Shown piece by piece: positions 30,730-43,560 of a DNA stretch of 64,000 bases (its first letter is position 1; the number at the start of each line of letters is the position of its first letter). The stretch is from Medicago truncatula (Eukaryota > Streptophyta > Magnoliopsida > Fabales > Fabaceae). A program made the position numbers and the translations under genes. The notes under the pieces were generated by a model that was given only the letters and a program-made list of their open reading frames with translations, ran no database searches and was not told the origin of the DNA. Location: assembly GCF_003473485.1 (NCBI RefSeq), contig NC_053044.1, positions 32,182,091 through 32,246,090 on the forward strand, written 5' to 3'.

Positions 30730-32770
30730 TCATATCTCATAACAGATTGCTTCAACCAATTGCGCAACTTCTCTTTTTTGATTAGTAATAATTTTAGCTA
30801 CCCACTCGATAAAATTTGGGGCATCTTCATCATTGGTATTAAAATTAACTCTTAAGGGTTATGCAAACCAAACTATTTTAATCCAATCACAGTCCATAAA
30901 TAAATGATTAATTGACTCATTATGTAGATCACAGACACACCACAACGGGGAACAATTAACTCCTTTTTTAAATAGAGACTCTCTTACCGGCAACCTTTTA
31001 TGTAGAATACACCACATAAGTTGCATTTGACACATAATAGTTTTAAGCTTCCATAGTTTACTCCATTCATTACTCTCTTGAGGTATGACAGATTGATTGG
31101 AGTTGAGCATCTCATTTCTTCGTTTTTGGAATTTGTAAGCAGACTTAACAGAAAATTCACATTCGTTATTCTCTCCCCATATGAAGCGATCTTGCGGATT
31201 ATTTAGGGAAAGAGGGATTTAAAGGATTTGTTGAGCCTTAAAAGCAAGGAAGGTAGCATTAATCAATTGAGAATTCCATTCTTTCTGATGATCTGGATGT
31301 ATTAGGTCTGCCACATTTCACAGAACATAATTTGGAGGTTAAGGGGACCAAATTCTATGACCTTGTTGATATGGTAACCAATTATCACCCCAAATTTTAA
31401 TACTTTTACCGTCACCAACCAAAGACCAGCATGATCGATAACCTCTATTCGAGCTTGTAGAACACTCCTCCAAGTGTAACTTGGATTATATCCATGAGTT
31501 GCATTTAGGAAGATCGTTCTTGGAAATTATTGCCTTTTCAAGCAACTACCGAGCAAAAACTTTCTTCATTCCGAATAATATGCCATTTTTTCTTTGCTAA
31601 CATAGCTAAGTTAAACTCCTTCATGGTTCTAAATCCCATTCCGCCTTCATTTTTATCACTACATATATAGGGAATTCCATGAAACCCAATGAATTTTCTG
31701 ATCACCTTGTTCACTCCCCCACCAAAATCTACGGATCATAGTTTCAATGTGTTCACACAGGCTATTCGGGATCTTGAAACAACTCGTGACATATATATGT
31801 CAGCATCGCTTGGGCTACTGCTTTACTGAGGACCTCTCTAGTTGAAAAGGACATATGATTCCTTTTCCAACCTTTCATTTTCTTCCAAACTCTATCTTGG
31901 ACGAAATTAAGTACATGTTGTTTAGATCTCCATACAAAGGCCGGTAGACCCAGAAATTTTGAGTGACATTCCACAACCTTAATTTGCATCCAACTTTTGG
32001 AACATAATTTTCTTCTCTTCAGGTACATTTCAGCTAAAGGAAATTTCTGATTTGTCCAAATTAATCAGTTGACCTGAAGCTGATTGATATAAGTCTAGGA
32101 TTTTATTCACCGTCTATGCATCCTGTAAAGAGTCCCTACGAAATATGAGACTGTCATCAACAAAGAAAAGATGACTAATATTTGGTGATCCTCTCACTAT
32201 ACTTAGACCATGTAAGTCCTTCTCTTCTTGAGCTTTAATGAGTAGACGTGAAAACACCTCTGCACAAAGTATAAACAAGTAAAGAGATAATGGATCCCCT
32301 TGATGGAGTCCACGATGAGGGGAAAAGATTGGACAAGGATTACCATTTACGATCACTAAAACGACACTGATGAAATGCATCTAAAAATAAGATTTTGCCA
32401 TTTTTGTGAGTCCATAGAGTTCAACACAACAACGAGAAATTTCCACTAAATATGATCATATGCTTTTGCCATATGATATCTAGCTTTACCCACAAGACCT
32501 TTCTTTCCTTTCTTCTTTTTCCTCGTCCATTGAAAATCTAAGAGAGCATTATCAGTAATCAATCTACCATGAACAAACGCACTTTGCAATTTTCCAATAA
32601 TGTCTGGTAGGGATCAGTTTCAACCTATTTTCCAAAATACCTCTCATGTTATCAGATAGTCTATTAAGGACCACACTCATTGCTTCTTCAATTCTTACAG
32701 GATCACCAGTTGTAAAGAGATTCTAAAAAAACTTATTAATAACACGAGCAATTGGGACTCAGTAGGATTT
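30730..32770 (-). mobile_element. L1-type LINE fragment, 3' half
   Basis: On the minus strand, in order: end of the RT palm (HRGLHQGDPLSLYLFILCAE at about 32270-32330, then NISHLFFVDDSLIF with the catalytic FVDD, about 32150-32200); the thumb/connection region (LGLPAFVWRSKQHVLNFVQD, KAVAQAMLTYICHELF, 31762-32028); and a zf-RVT domain (WKLKTIMCQMQLMWCILHKR ... CSPLWCVCDLHNESINHLFM, 30859-31110). It is split over several frames and truncated at the 5' end; no endonuclease domain is seen. Confidence 0.85.
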
Positions 32771-34377
32771 AGAAATGAGTCAATTTAGTAGATGTTTTAT
32801 TTTCTATTTTATTTGTCTTTTTGGATATTTATTTCCTTATAGATTGATAGTTACTTACTTTTCTCATGTCATTAATCTTTATGTAAGCAAATTTTCATTT
32901 GGAACAGAGTGAACCGTTGTTATAGGCCCTCTTCATATGATTTTCATATTGCATGGGGTTTTAGGATTTTCATTTTCGATGAATCCCATGAACAAGTTTC
33001 TCCTAATAATGCAAGAAACTTAAACAATTGTTATTTTGGAACATACTGTACATGTTATATTAATATTATGAATCACAATTTTATAGTATGGCTTTTGAAA
33101 TTTTTCATTAGTTCTTCTATCATGGGGCTTTCTCATCGTCTCTTCACTTTTCGATATACTTAGATTTTTTGAAATAAACTATAAAATAATATGAACCTCA
33201 TATTATTAAATCGATGTCTTTCAACAGCTAATCAACATACTTTTGAGAAGAAAAATCATTTAGACATAAACCATGTTGCATTGAATTTGCTCTTTTTTTA
33301 ATAAGATAAATTTGAGATGTCTTGATCTCTAAAGACTCATCTGAGTCAAACAGGTCTCAAGGCATCATTGACTTGCTTTTGTTAATGGAATTGAAGTTAC
33401 TTTTAAGCAAGCTTAAGTCTGCAAAGAGTTAAAATGTATTAGTTTTTGGTTCTGGACCTATTCCTTTTTAATATTTTACCTTCTCATCACAGTAACTTAT
33501 AATCAATAAACAATTTGTAACAAATATTTCAATGTTCAGTTGAATGTGTTTTTAACACTTACATATATGAGATAAGGAATATATATTATTTTAGGGTTTT
33601 ACTACCCAGTGCCCTCAGGGCAATGGTTAAAGAATCTATAAATAGAAATTTTATCTTGAAAATATAAAATGTTACTTTTGATCAAATAATGATTATACAA
33701 CTTTTTTATAGAAACTTACTTATTTTGAATGCTTAACCAATACTCTTGAACACCGGTACTTAGCATTCTCCATTATTTTAACGGAAGGAATATGCATTGT
33801 TAGTGGAAAGTTATTTACAGAGACATTGATTTTATAACTTTACCAATTTGCTACATCATGTTTGAGATAATTAAATAAAGGAATATGCATATTCATTGTT
33901 GTGTTGTGATTGGTCATTCGTGTAAAGAAAATTTATTCTTGCGATGCTTACCCTTGAATCTCAATCGGTATTTGTGTTATAAAGAAAATCACATTCACTT
34001 GGTGGTGGTATCCTTCCCTTACTATAATATTTTGTTTTTTCACATTAGTCTTCAAGTGAACAGGTTTTCTTTTTAGTCATCAAATTAAATCTGTATTTGT
34101 GTTATAAATTTTGATTTGTTTTTCATTTTAATTTTTTCTAAATTCTTATTATTAGCACATCTTGTGCGATGATTATTGAAATTTATTTTAATATATGAAG
34201 AATACAATATTTTATACTTAATTTCATTCAAATAATATTTCCCCGCGTGGTACATGGGTATACACACCAGTTCATATTTGAATCCAGCTTGTTTGTTAAG
34301 ATAATGTGCCAATGTTTTAAATTTATTTTCGCTGCATTATTTTTAATTAAATTGAAGTACTTTTTGAACGATGAAAA
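32771..34377. other. Intergenic, nothing recognised
   Basis: AT-rich with several short frames, none resembling a known protein. A weak Helitron-like hairpin/end ('ccccgcgtggtacatgggta' near 34243) is possible. Confidence 0.45.
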
Positions 34378-34916
34378 TAGACATGACAACAAAACCCACC
34401 CCCGTCCAGACCCAGCCTGCCCCGTCCCGAATTTAACGGGGAAAAGCCGATTTAACAAGGTGCGGGTGTGGGGGAAATTTAGGTTTTTAGTACAGGGGCC
34501 AGACCGGAGCCAGGGGATGCTTATACCCGCCCGCACCCACCCTCACCCTGCACCCGCTGTTTGAAATTTACCTTATTTAATTTTATAATCATATTTCCAT
34601 AAGCACCAAGCTATTTTAATATATTATTACTCTTTAGCAACATGTTTATTCTAATTATTTTGCTCTTTTGAAATTTTTTTATTAGATCTTTAATAATTAA
34701 TATAATTATTGTTTTTTTGTAGCTATGAAAAAAATATGCATTTTTTTAAATATTTTATAAAAAAATAGAGTTTTCGCGGGTGGGGGCTGGGCCGGGAGAC
34801 CCGTCCCCATTGGGGGTGGGGTAGAGTGTTCAATTTTTACCCCCAATATAGTTTGAGGACGGGGGCGGGGGCGGGATGCTTAAATCCGCCCCTGACCCGC
34901 CCCGTTGCCATGCCTA
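34378..34916. mobile_element. hAT-like MITE with GC-rich arms
   Basis: 539 bp. Ends TAGACATGACAACAAAACCC and (reverse complement) TAGGCATGGCAACGGGGCGG; flanked by gatgaaaa (34370-34377) and gatgagaa (34917-34924). The GC-rich arms (34385-34560 and 34775-34910) are inverted copies; frames crossing them are low-complexity artefacts. Confidence 0.75.
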
Positions 34917-35743
34917 GATGAGAATGTGTGACACCCTTGTGCGTTTAAATATTATTTACATTTTAATTTAGAAAAATACTAGTTGGGTTAGAGTGTTACA
35001 ACGCGCACCTTCTAGAAAGAAACGTGACTTAGGACTTAAGTTACTTAAGGCCTAAGTAATGAAAAAATAAAGCCTAAAATAAATACTCATCTTGAGATCA
35101 TTCTCAATACATAACCTAAATAGAATAAACCATAGTTCTCTAGATTGTACTCACCACAAGTACAACAATGAGAACTAAGTTTAGTCCATATAGTCATAGA
35201 TAAATCTGCTAAATTGAAGAAGACACACTAAAATAATAATTAATTAAGACCTGCATAGTTATTGTAATTGATTATTATTTTTCAGCGATATTCTTGTTTT
35301 CCATGTCTTTCAAAAGAGAACAAATCATTTGAGGTTGTTAAAAAAATTGTAAACTGTAAGAGAATTATAAATTGAAGCATCGGAAAAAAAATTGTAAGTG
35401 TATCAATACTATGATATAAATATAAAATTATAGCCTTAGCTAGTAACATACAAATTATTTTTGAACTTAACTATTAAAAAACATTTGATAGGTGGAAGGG
35501 TCGGAAAGAAAATGTGATATGCTTGAATTGAAATACATGTGAATTTCTCCAATATAAAGAGAAAAGAAGACAATTTAAATAATTTTATTTTTTACTTATT
35601 TCATTTGATTATGATCATCTTAGAGTATAAATCCATGATTACAAGGTCTATGAAAATATTAAAAGATCTTTTTTTTTTTTTTAATTATTGGGTGCTAACG
35701 TTATAACTAAATGATAGCTGATGGAATTTTATGGGCACAATGC
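34917..35743. other. Intergenic / start of duplicated NCR unit 1
   Basis: From about 35545 the sequence matches the 3' flank of NCR D (42722 on). Before that nothing is recognised. Confidence 0.45.
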
Positions 35744-36051
35744 TCAATTACAATGACAAAAGCCGTCTTTTGTGGAAAGGAATAAAAAATAAGGTTTTAA
35801 ACACACTGGTATCAAAGGAAACTCACACAACTCATTTTGGCAACCAGAGTCTTCTTTACATTTAATACGACCTGTATTAATAAAAAAAAAGAGAATAAAT
35901 GAGAATGTTACTTGAATGAGATAAAATATTATGTAGAAAGTATCTAAGAAAATTGAAGAAGGGCAAAAAATGACTTACCTTCAACGTTTGCACCAAGAAA
36001 TAAGGAAATAAAAATAATTATAACATAAACAAACTTCACAATTTCAACCAT
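35744..36051 (-). CDS. NCR peptide C, canonical six-Cys
   Basis: Two-exon NCR gene: exon 1 35979-36051 (MVEIVKFVYVIIIFISLFLG, ANVEG), phase-1 GT-AG intron 35872-35978, exon 2 35744-35871. The mature peptide reads RIKCKEDSGCQNELCEFPLI, PVCLKPYFLFLSTKDGFCHC, N: six Cys spaced C-x5-C-x4-C-x7-C-x14-C-x1-C, the canonical NCR pattern. Total 66 aa. Unlike A, B and D it has a single half-module and one acceptor. The signal peptide should direct it through the nodule-specific secretory pathway to the symbiosome. The upstream region is intact in all shared blocks, so this is a good candidate for an active gene. Confidence 0.9.
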
Positions 36052-36300
36052 GTTTTCCCCCTATGACGTATGCAATTGAATATGTTTTTATCACTTTATA
36101 ATTTATAAAGCTTATCCTCTTCTTACATACATTAAATAGCTTTTAGTGCTTAGTAAGAAAATGTCTCTTAAGCATAACAAATGGTTGTGTTTGTCCCCAT
36201 GGCACATTTAAAAAGTTCATCTTCTCTTTCCTAAATCTAGAATCATTATTAAATGTCTCTGAAATACATAAAAGTATTGTGTTTGTCCCTTAAGAAACGT
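36052..36300 (-). promoter_or_regulatory. NCR C upstream region, shared blocks intact
   Basis: Reading upstream from the ATG: AAAGTGATAA, TTTATAAATTATAAAG, TATA-like TGTATGTAAG, proximal box (GGACAAACACAACCATTTGT then GCTTAAGAGACA), and the distal box ATTTAATAATGATTC followed by GGGACAAACAC. The same order occurs at NCR D, E and F. Confidence 0.65.
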
Positions 36301-36514
36301 AATAAAGATGTCACACGAGAAACTCACCAATCATAAGAATTAATTCTTATTTTACCAAGATCCTTTATTTTCTAACCTTTTGCATATCATAAAAGAGAAA
36401 CTCACAAATAATAAATCAAGATAGCATGCAAAGTTTTTGATTGGAAATGATGTATGTTTGAATTGATGGAAAGTCATGGAGTAGCTAGCAAACCAAATTT
36501 CTATATTCTATAAA

Positions 36515-36834
36515 GGCTTAATAGTAGTTCTTGCCCCTACGTTTCTTAAAGTTGTGATTTTGGCCCCCTAAGAAAAAAACTACAAAATCGCCCCCTAAGT
36601 TTTGCATCTGTAGCAGTTTTAGCACCCAAGGCCAACTTTGACTCGGTCTACACTGACGTGGCACCCTAAGTGAGGTGCCACGTGTTACTTTTTAATTTTA
36701 TTTTTACCAAAAATTGTCCCTGGGGTCAAAACTGCTACAGTTGCAAAACTTAGGGGGCGATTTTGTAGTTTTTTTCTTAGGGGGCCAAAATCACAACTTC
36801 ATAAAAGTTAGGGGGCGAAAACTGCTATTAAGCC
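36515..36834. mobile_element. MULE-type MITE
   Basis: 320 bp; ends GGCTTAATAGTAGTT and inverted AACTGCTATTAAGCC, exact 9-bp duplication ttctataaa at 36506-36514 and 36835-36843. TIRs extend about 100 bp ('tagggggcgattttgtagtt'). Absent from the equivalent place in unit 2, so it inserted after the duplication. Confidence 0.9.
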
Positions 36835-36849
36835 TTCTATAAAAGAAGT

Positions 36850-38049
<1,200 letters not shown>

Positions 38050-38079
38050 TAGTATAAAATATTTAGCTTACTGTTATGA

Positions 38080-38457
38080 TTGTTATATTCCATGCCTTTT
38101 CTGATGGACATTTTTCCATCTTAGTTCTGGAAATATTTTTTAGCTTTTTTCTCATTTCCGTGGATTTTCCTGCGAAAACTATTTTGCTGCCGATTTTCCT
38201 GCTGCATTTGTTGCGGAAGTACCTGCCGTTTTTTCTTCAGAAAACGTTTCAAGGGCAGCAAAACTCATACATATATGACCAAAGGTTTCCTGCGGATTTT
38301 TGTCCAATTTCCTAAGGAAATTTCCGCAGGTTGATTTCCTGGGTTCCTAAAATCCTCAGAAACAATTGTATTACCTGGGAACCTTATTCCTTGGCAAACC
38401 TGCGGAAATTTCAGTGTAAGCCGCAGGAAATTCGAGAGTTTCAACTTTCTAGTAGTG
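38080..38457. mobile_element. CACTA-like right end with 'tttcctgcgga' repeats
   Basis: Ends ...AACTTTCTAGTAGTG (38457), the inverted form of CACTACTAG. Before it, many copies of TTTCCTGCGGA or its complement occur in both orientations (38165-38440), typical CACTA subterminal repeats. The matching left end of this element was not found; the tubulin fragment just upstream may be its cargo. Confidence 0.55.
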
Positions 38458-39157
38458 GTAATAGTTCATGTATATTTTCACAAGGTTTTTATGTTCTTGA
38501 GTTTCATCCCTAGTTGAGACAATAATTTAGTACCCTATAACATTTAATTCATTTGTAGATCATAAAGTAAACCCCGAAACAAGAAGAGATTGAGATGAAT
38601 CATGAGTGATTGGTGAGAGGGTTACATGATTCTTGACCCTTAACCTTAATATGGGTTAGTACAATTACCTTGTTAATCTTTAGTAATTGAAATAGAGAAG
38701 ATACTGACTATGAATGGATAGTCCAATAATCTAGTTTCTATTTGATGGTGAAGATAAAATATGGTAATTAATCAATATAGTATGATTGTTGTTGATTAGC
38801 TGAAAGGTATATCATGAATATGATAAATTCATCGTATATTGATTATGCATACGTGTAGTAAAAGGATAAAAACTTGTGGCGTAGTCATCTATATTTGATT
38901 ACCATAACGGAATGACAAATGACCAAGTAAAATGGACAAGATAATATTATATGTGGTCCATCTAAATAAATATATATACACACATACACACACTATAACG
39001 AGCTTTTTTCCGGTAAACTTAGGTGCTAGATAAAGAATGGCTCATGGTAATGATGCAGTATTACCATAAGTCCATTCTATATCTAACACAATATTACATA
39101 CAATTAGTTACCTTGTTAATCTGGAGAAAACGGGTCTCCTACCGAATATGCAATGTG

Positions 39158-39370
39158 ATCCTGCACTATTAGAAACTCTTGATTTTCCTGCTGAGTTACC
39201 TGTGGATTTGTCAACGATTTAGGTTCCCAACTAATACCTTCGCGGGTAATTGTTTCCTTAGGATTTTAGAAACCGCAGGAAAGTTACATTCGTAGGAAAA
39301 CTTGCAGAAACAACGGTAGGAACCTTCATGAAAAGAACAATTTCCGCACGTAAATCCGCATGAAATGACT
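39158..39370. mobile_element. CACTA-like left end
   Basis: Starts CACTATTAGAAACTCTTG and carries the same TTTCCTGC / CCGCAGGAAA subterminal repeats as the end at 38457. A related, more decayed copy lies at 47364-47580 in unit 2. No right end was found. Confidence 0.5.
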
Positions 39371-40254
39371 TTATTTTTTATTTTTAAAAATATAATGCAT
39401 TTCAATCCATTCCAAACCGATCAAAGCACGCCCCCGCGCGAGGATCACTCCACACATATCCTCTAACCGCTCCCTAATCACACCCGCAAAAATCGGAAAT
39501 GGTTATTCTCAATGCGCATCTATTATAAGGGTGATATTGTTTCACCCTCAAGGTATGATTCACTTTTCACAACACTTTATACACACTCTTTCTCAGTTCC
39601 ATTACTGACTGTTGGAGTGCTAACGTGCATGCGGACAACTTTCATTTCACCTTGAAGACTCATTGCCACAATACCGGAACACTTTCCGCCACTTTTGCCT
39701 CTCATCCATCCTCATCGGATAGATCCATTTTAAACCCTATTATAAAATATGAAACAACCCAAAATAAAATTAAATATGTGAAAAATGACTAAAAACAATG
39801 AAGTGTGATTATTTAAAAGTTCATTTTATAGTCTAAATTATAAAATTAATAAAACAAATATTTAAATTTAATTATCATTGACATTTAAATTATAAAAAAA
39901 TTAATTTATTTTTCTTAAATGATGGTTCAAATTAGTATATATCATACAAACATTTATTTATGTTAAAATAAATTAAAGTGTAGTGTATATTTAATTATTA
40001 AAGGAGGGTGCTGTAATTCAAACATCTTATAGAGAAGGGGGGTATAAATTTAATTTTTCGAAAGAGAGGAGTGTATATTTTAACATAAGAGAGAAAATCA
40101 GTGTAATTCAAACGTCTCTTAAGAGAGAGGAGTGTAATTTACTCTTGTTTTTATTTGTTAAATAATTCAGATTACAAAATCCCAAAACTTCAACTAATAT
40201 TTGACATTATTTTCTTGTAGTCATCGTAAGATTGACATCTATATTTAACGAGGA
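39371..40254. other. Duplicated intergenic DNA (copy at 47585-48537)
   Basis: Matches unit 2 over most of its length ('cgcgaggatcac', 'ctcattgccac', 'ttaaaccctattataaaata'). No coding capacity recognised. Confidence 0.5.
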
Positions 40255-40432
40255 ATGTTATTTGAACAACCATTTTAGGGGACAACTTGTGGGATAACCA
40301 AAATATACTATGTAGATTTTGTCACAAAAATTAAAGCAATAGAGAGAGAAAATGATAACATAATGTGAGTGTAAGAGGGAAAGTTGTCATAAAAGTTGTC
40401 ACATAATGGTTGTTCAAATATAATTTCTCAAC
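40255..40432. mobile_element. MITE, unit-1 copy
   Basis: Ends ATTTGAACAACCATTTT and inverted AATGGTTGTTCAAAT; the unit-2 copy lies at 48538-48718. Same family as 24541-24707. Confidence 0.7.
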
Positions 40433-40451
40433 TTAAAGAATAAAAGCTATT

Positions 40452-40559
40452 CCGAGAGTGTATCCTATGATTGGACCGAAATCAATTGTGCATGTCATTT
40501 GTTGCATCATGATTTTGGTCGATCTTGACAACTTTGGTCACAACTATCATTATGCAAAG
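40452..40559 (+). repeat. Structured repeat module, copy 4
   Basis: Contains GACCGAAATCA (40476-40486) that pairs over 11 positions (one G.U) with TGATTTTGGTC (40510-40520) around an inner GTGCA/TGCAT stem. The 3' part (CTATCATTATGCAAAG) is interrupted by the LTR-like insertion at 40560; the rest resumes at 41694. Confidence 0.5.
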
Positions 40560-41693
40560 TGATACAAAATTAGCAAATGTACTAATTTATGTCGAAGTAA
40601 TAATATAATTCGTATCTAAAGGATCTATTTTAATCACCACTTGACAATAACATTAGGATATATTTAAATGTGGTTGGGGGGGGGGGGGGGGGGGTGGGGG
40701 TGTTGTGCCTTAGGCAATTTGGATTGAGTGCAATCAATAGTAAATAACTTAAAGTAAACTTGGTTTTTAAACTATGATGAGAGAAAGGATCAGGTCTTTC
40801 GATTCATCTATTCATCACTCATTAGTAATCTGCTTATAAATCCTACAAAATACTATATAGTTTAGGACAATTAACAAAATAGCTCAGGTCAATCCCTTGA
40901 CCCAGAGCCCTAGCTCTTTTCCAATTATAATTCTTTAGGTGAACCTAAAACCATCAAAGGTTTTTACCACATTAATTCTAAAGTCACAACCAAACAACGT
41001 TCCATCCCTAGATTGTCTGTTAAGATGAACAGTATAATAAGTCAAAGTTATAAGCTGGTGTCAATAGTCATATAATCTCTAGAATCAATTATATTGGGTT
41101 AGAATCATAAAAGCATTAAGAGAAATTTATACTAAATAAACTAGAATAACATTCATAAAGATTTAGAGTTATAGGTTACACTGTCATAAGCTAGAACAGA
41201 ATCATCTAGGGACCTAATCATAAAGAACCTAGATACTCATGGATAAAGCACAAATAACTAATACAAAAGTAGGATTCATTACATGAATTTGATAACCGGC
41301 TATGAGTTTTGACGGTCTTCCACCTAATCTCCAGATATCGAGCTCCAAAATTTTTAACCCTAGCTTCAGAAAACAACTTGGCTTTTATAGAAAAAAAATC
41401 CTAGTAACACCAAAATCGTGCTACAATACTTAAAATCGTACCATGAAAGCCCATTAATTTCAAATATCCTTCAGACGCGCCACCAAAATCGTAGCACGAT
41501 ATTTTACATAGCAGAAGCTCTCCAAAGCTGCTCAAAATCGTACTCCGATCCATAAAATCGTAGCACGATATCCTCTTTGCTCTAGCACATAAAGTCTGTC
41601 CTTTTGTAGCTTATAACTCTTACAGAATCACCTGAACTCATCTAAAATTACATAAAAGCTGTAACAAAAGTGATATATGATCTAGTGCCATCA
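40560..41693. mobile_element. Probable solo LTR
   Basis: 1,134 bp starting TGATACAAAATTAGC and ending ...CTAGTGCCATCA (TG...CA), flanked by caaag (40555-40559) and cagag (41694-41698), a 5-bp duplication with one mismatch. It interrupts the structured repeat module. No internal retroelement genes are present. It contains a 20-base G-rich run near 40676 and repeated 'aaaatcgtagcacgat' strings. The family is not identified. The unit-2 copy keeps only its first ~25 bp. Confidence 0.55.
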
Positions 41694-42660
41694 CAGAGCC
41701 GTTTTATGCGATTACATTTCAATTATAATTTTTGATTTTGGAATTTTTTGTTGTTGAAACTTTTGGTGTTTGTGGTCACTGGTTGTGTTATTTTAGTGAA
41801 GCCAATGATGCCAAAAAAATTGGAATTTCCGTCTTAAATAACTATGATGTAAATTTCTTGGCTGTGGTAACGAGGCTTCAAATTACTAGTTTATTTTGTT
41901 TTTTTTCCACTCATTTTTTTAAAATACAAAGTCAGACTTGCATGTATGATTTCATTATAATAATTATTATTGAATGTAATAATCGGAATTTCAATGTCTA
42001 GTATAGGATTGATAAAACTTTGGCCTTGTTTGGAGTTTGAATTGGTAGTAATAGGGAGTGCTATGAGGTTAATGGAAGAGGAAACTTTTTACTGTTATTG
42101 AGGATTTTAAGCAAATTTTCAAATGCTTCTCATCTCTTTATAATAGTGAAACCAAAAATCAGTCATTCTTTAGAAATGTTCTTCTAATTAAGGCAAAAAA
42201 AAATTCTTCAAGTAAAGTCAATTTTACATTTATCGATGCTTTTGGTAAATAGGATTTAAGTATTATAATTTTCAATGATAGAAAATGATTTTTTTTCTTC
42301 AAAAAACAACTAATTTAATTATTAATTTAAAGGTTTGGTGCACCGGTACACTCAAAATTTTGGGTGTACCATAGAATTTGCCCGATAAACATTGCTATCT
42401 TTCAATATTTATCTGAAAGAGTACAAATGTAGTGGAGTGGTGCAACTTCTAATTGGCAAAAACTGATTGTGTAGCAATGGTAAAAGTAATGAATGTAACT
42501 GCAAGTAAGACACTGGAAGCTGATATGTTACAAGGACTATGGTTATCACTTGCAAAAGTAGGATTTAGAGTGATCATGGCTGAAGCATAAATGTTTTGGC
42601 TTGGTTGGTTTGGAAAACTATGGCATATTGACGGTAGCAGACTTGTCGATTAACGGTCAG
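41694..42660 (+). repeat. Copy of the snoRNA region (cf. 6720-6900 and 8430-8800)
   Basis: Continues the module (GAGCCGTTTTATGCGATTAC), then carries the degenerate snoRNA copy (41798-41879) and the block shared with 8430-8800. Here an open stretch TASKTLEADMLQGLWLSLAK resembles the second half of an RVT_3 domain. The order matches the 6.6-8.8-kb region, so this is a duplicated piece of that locus. Confidence 0.6.
41798..41879 (+). pseudogene. Degenerate copy of the C/D snoRNA
   Basis: Terminal stem GAAGCC/GGCTTC and C' (ATGATGT) are kept, but box C, D' and D are altered (ATGATGC, CTTA and ACGA in place of ATGATGA, CTGA and CTGA) and the guide before D' has changed. Probably inactive. Confidence 0.75.
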
Positions 42661-42926
42661 TATAACCAATTGACGATTGATGCTTCAACATACTTTCTCT
42701 GGCTTTGGTCTATTCCAATGCTCCAATATTAAGAGAAAAGAAAACAATTTAAATAATTTTATTTTTTGACTTATTTTATTTGATTATGATCATCTTAGAG
42801 TACAAACCCGTAATTGCAAGGTCTATGAAATTATTAAAAGGAAAAAAATTTAAATTATTGGGTGCTAACGCAATAACTAAATGATAGCTATGGAATTTTG
42901 TAGCAGAATTTTATGGGCACAATTGC

Positions 42927-43309
42927 TCAATTACATGCACAAAAGCCTTCTTTTGTGGAAAAGAATAAAAAATAAGGTTTCACACACTTTGGAAACAAAG
43001 GAAGCTTACACAACTTGAGTTCGCAACCAGAGTCATTTTTACATGTAACACGACCTGTTCTAATGTATGGTTTCAAAGGAAACTGACATGACTTGTTTTG
43101 GCAACCATAGTCTTTTATACATTTAACACGACCTGTTGTAATGAAAAAAGAGAATAAATGAATGTTACTTGGATGAGATCAAATATATGTAGGAAGTATC
43201 TAAGGGAATTAAAGAAGGAAAAAAATGGCATACCTTCAACGTTCTTTGCAATAAAAAATAGGGAAATAAAGATAATTATAACATAAACAAACTTCACAAT
43301 TTTAACCAT
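42927..43309 (-). CDS. NCR peptide D, two in-frame splice acceptors
   Basis: Exon 1 43234-43309 (MVKIVKFVYVIIIFISLFFI, AKNVEG), phase-1 intron 43133-43233, exon 2 42927-43132. With the first acceptor (acaacag) the product is 93 aa: RVKCIKDYGCQNKSCQFPLK, PYIRT, then GRVTCKNDSGCELKLCKLPL, FPKCVKPYFLFFSTKEGFCA, CN, with nine mature Cys. A second perfect acceptor (agaacag, exon start 43054) lies 78 nt inside and is also in frame. Using it yields a 67-aa peptide with the canonical six Cys. Both exon starts have the same sequence GTCGTGTTA, so the 78-nt unit duplicated the acceptor with the first half-motif. Upstream blocks are complete. Which isoform is made cannot be told from DNA. Confidence 0.88.
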
Positions 43310-43560
43310 GTTTTTCCCCTCTGACGTATGCAATAGAATTTGTTTTTATCACTTTATAATTTATAAAGCTCATCCTCTTCTTACATACATTAAATAGCTT
43401 TTAGCATTTAATAAGAAAATGTCTCTTAAGCACAACAAATGGTTGTGTTTGTCCCTATATCACACTTAGAAAGTTCATCCTTTCTTTCGTAAATTTAGAA
43501 TCATTATTAAATGTCTCTGAAATACATAAAAAGTACCGTGTTTGTCCCTTAAGAAACGTA
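43310..43560 (-). promoter_or_regulatory. NCR D upstream region, shared blocks intact
   Basis: Same order of blocks as NCR C: AAAGTGATAA, TATA-like TGTATGTAAG, proximal GGACAAACACAACCATTTGT, distal ATTTAATAATGATTC and GGGACAAACAC. Spacing is nearly identical to C, as expected from the duplication. Confidence 0.65.

Noticed and set aside
34228-34564. Overlapping open frames of about 100 codons on both strands
   Set aside because: They cross the GC-rich arm of a TIR element; low-complexity Pro/Arg sequence with no family resemblance.
40676-40696. Long G run as a possible G-quadruplex
   Set aside because: A single homopolymer run inside an LTR-like repeat, more likely slippage or an assembly weak point.
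43115-43333. 72-aa frame as one unspliced NCR-like protein
   Set aside because: It reads from a 5' leader ATG through the NCR intron; the spliced two-exon model fits all six NCR genes here.
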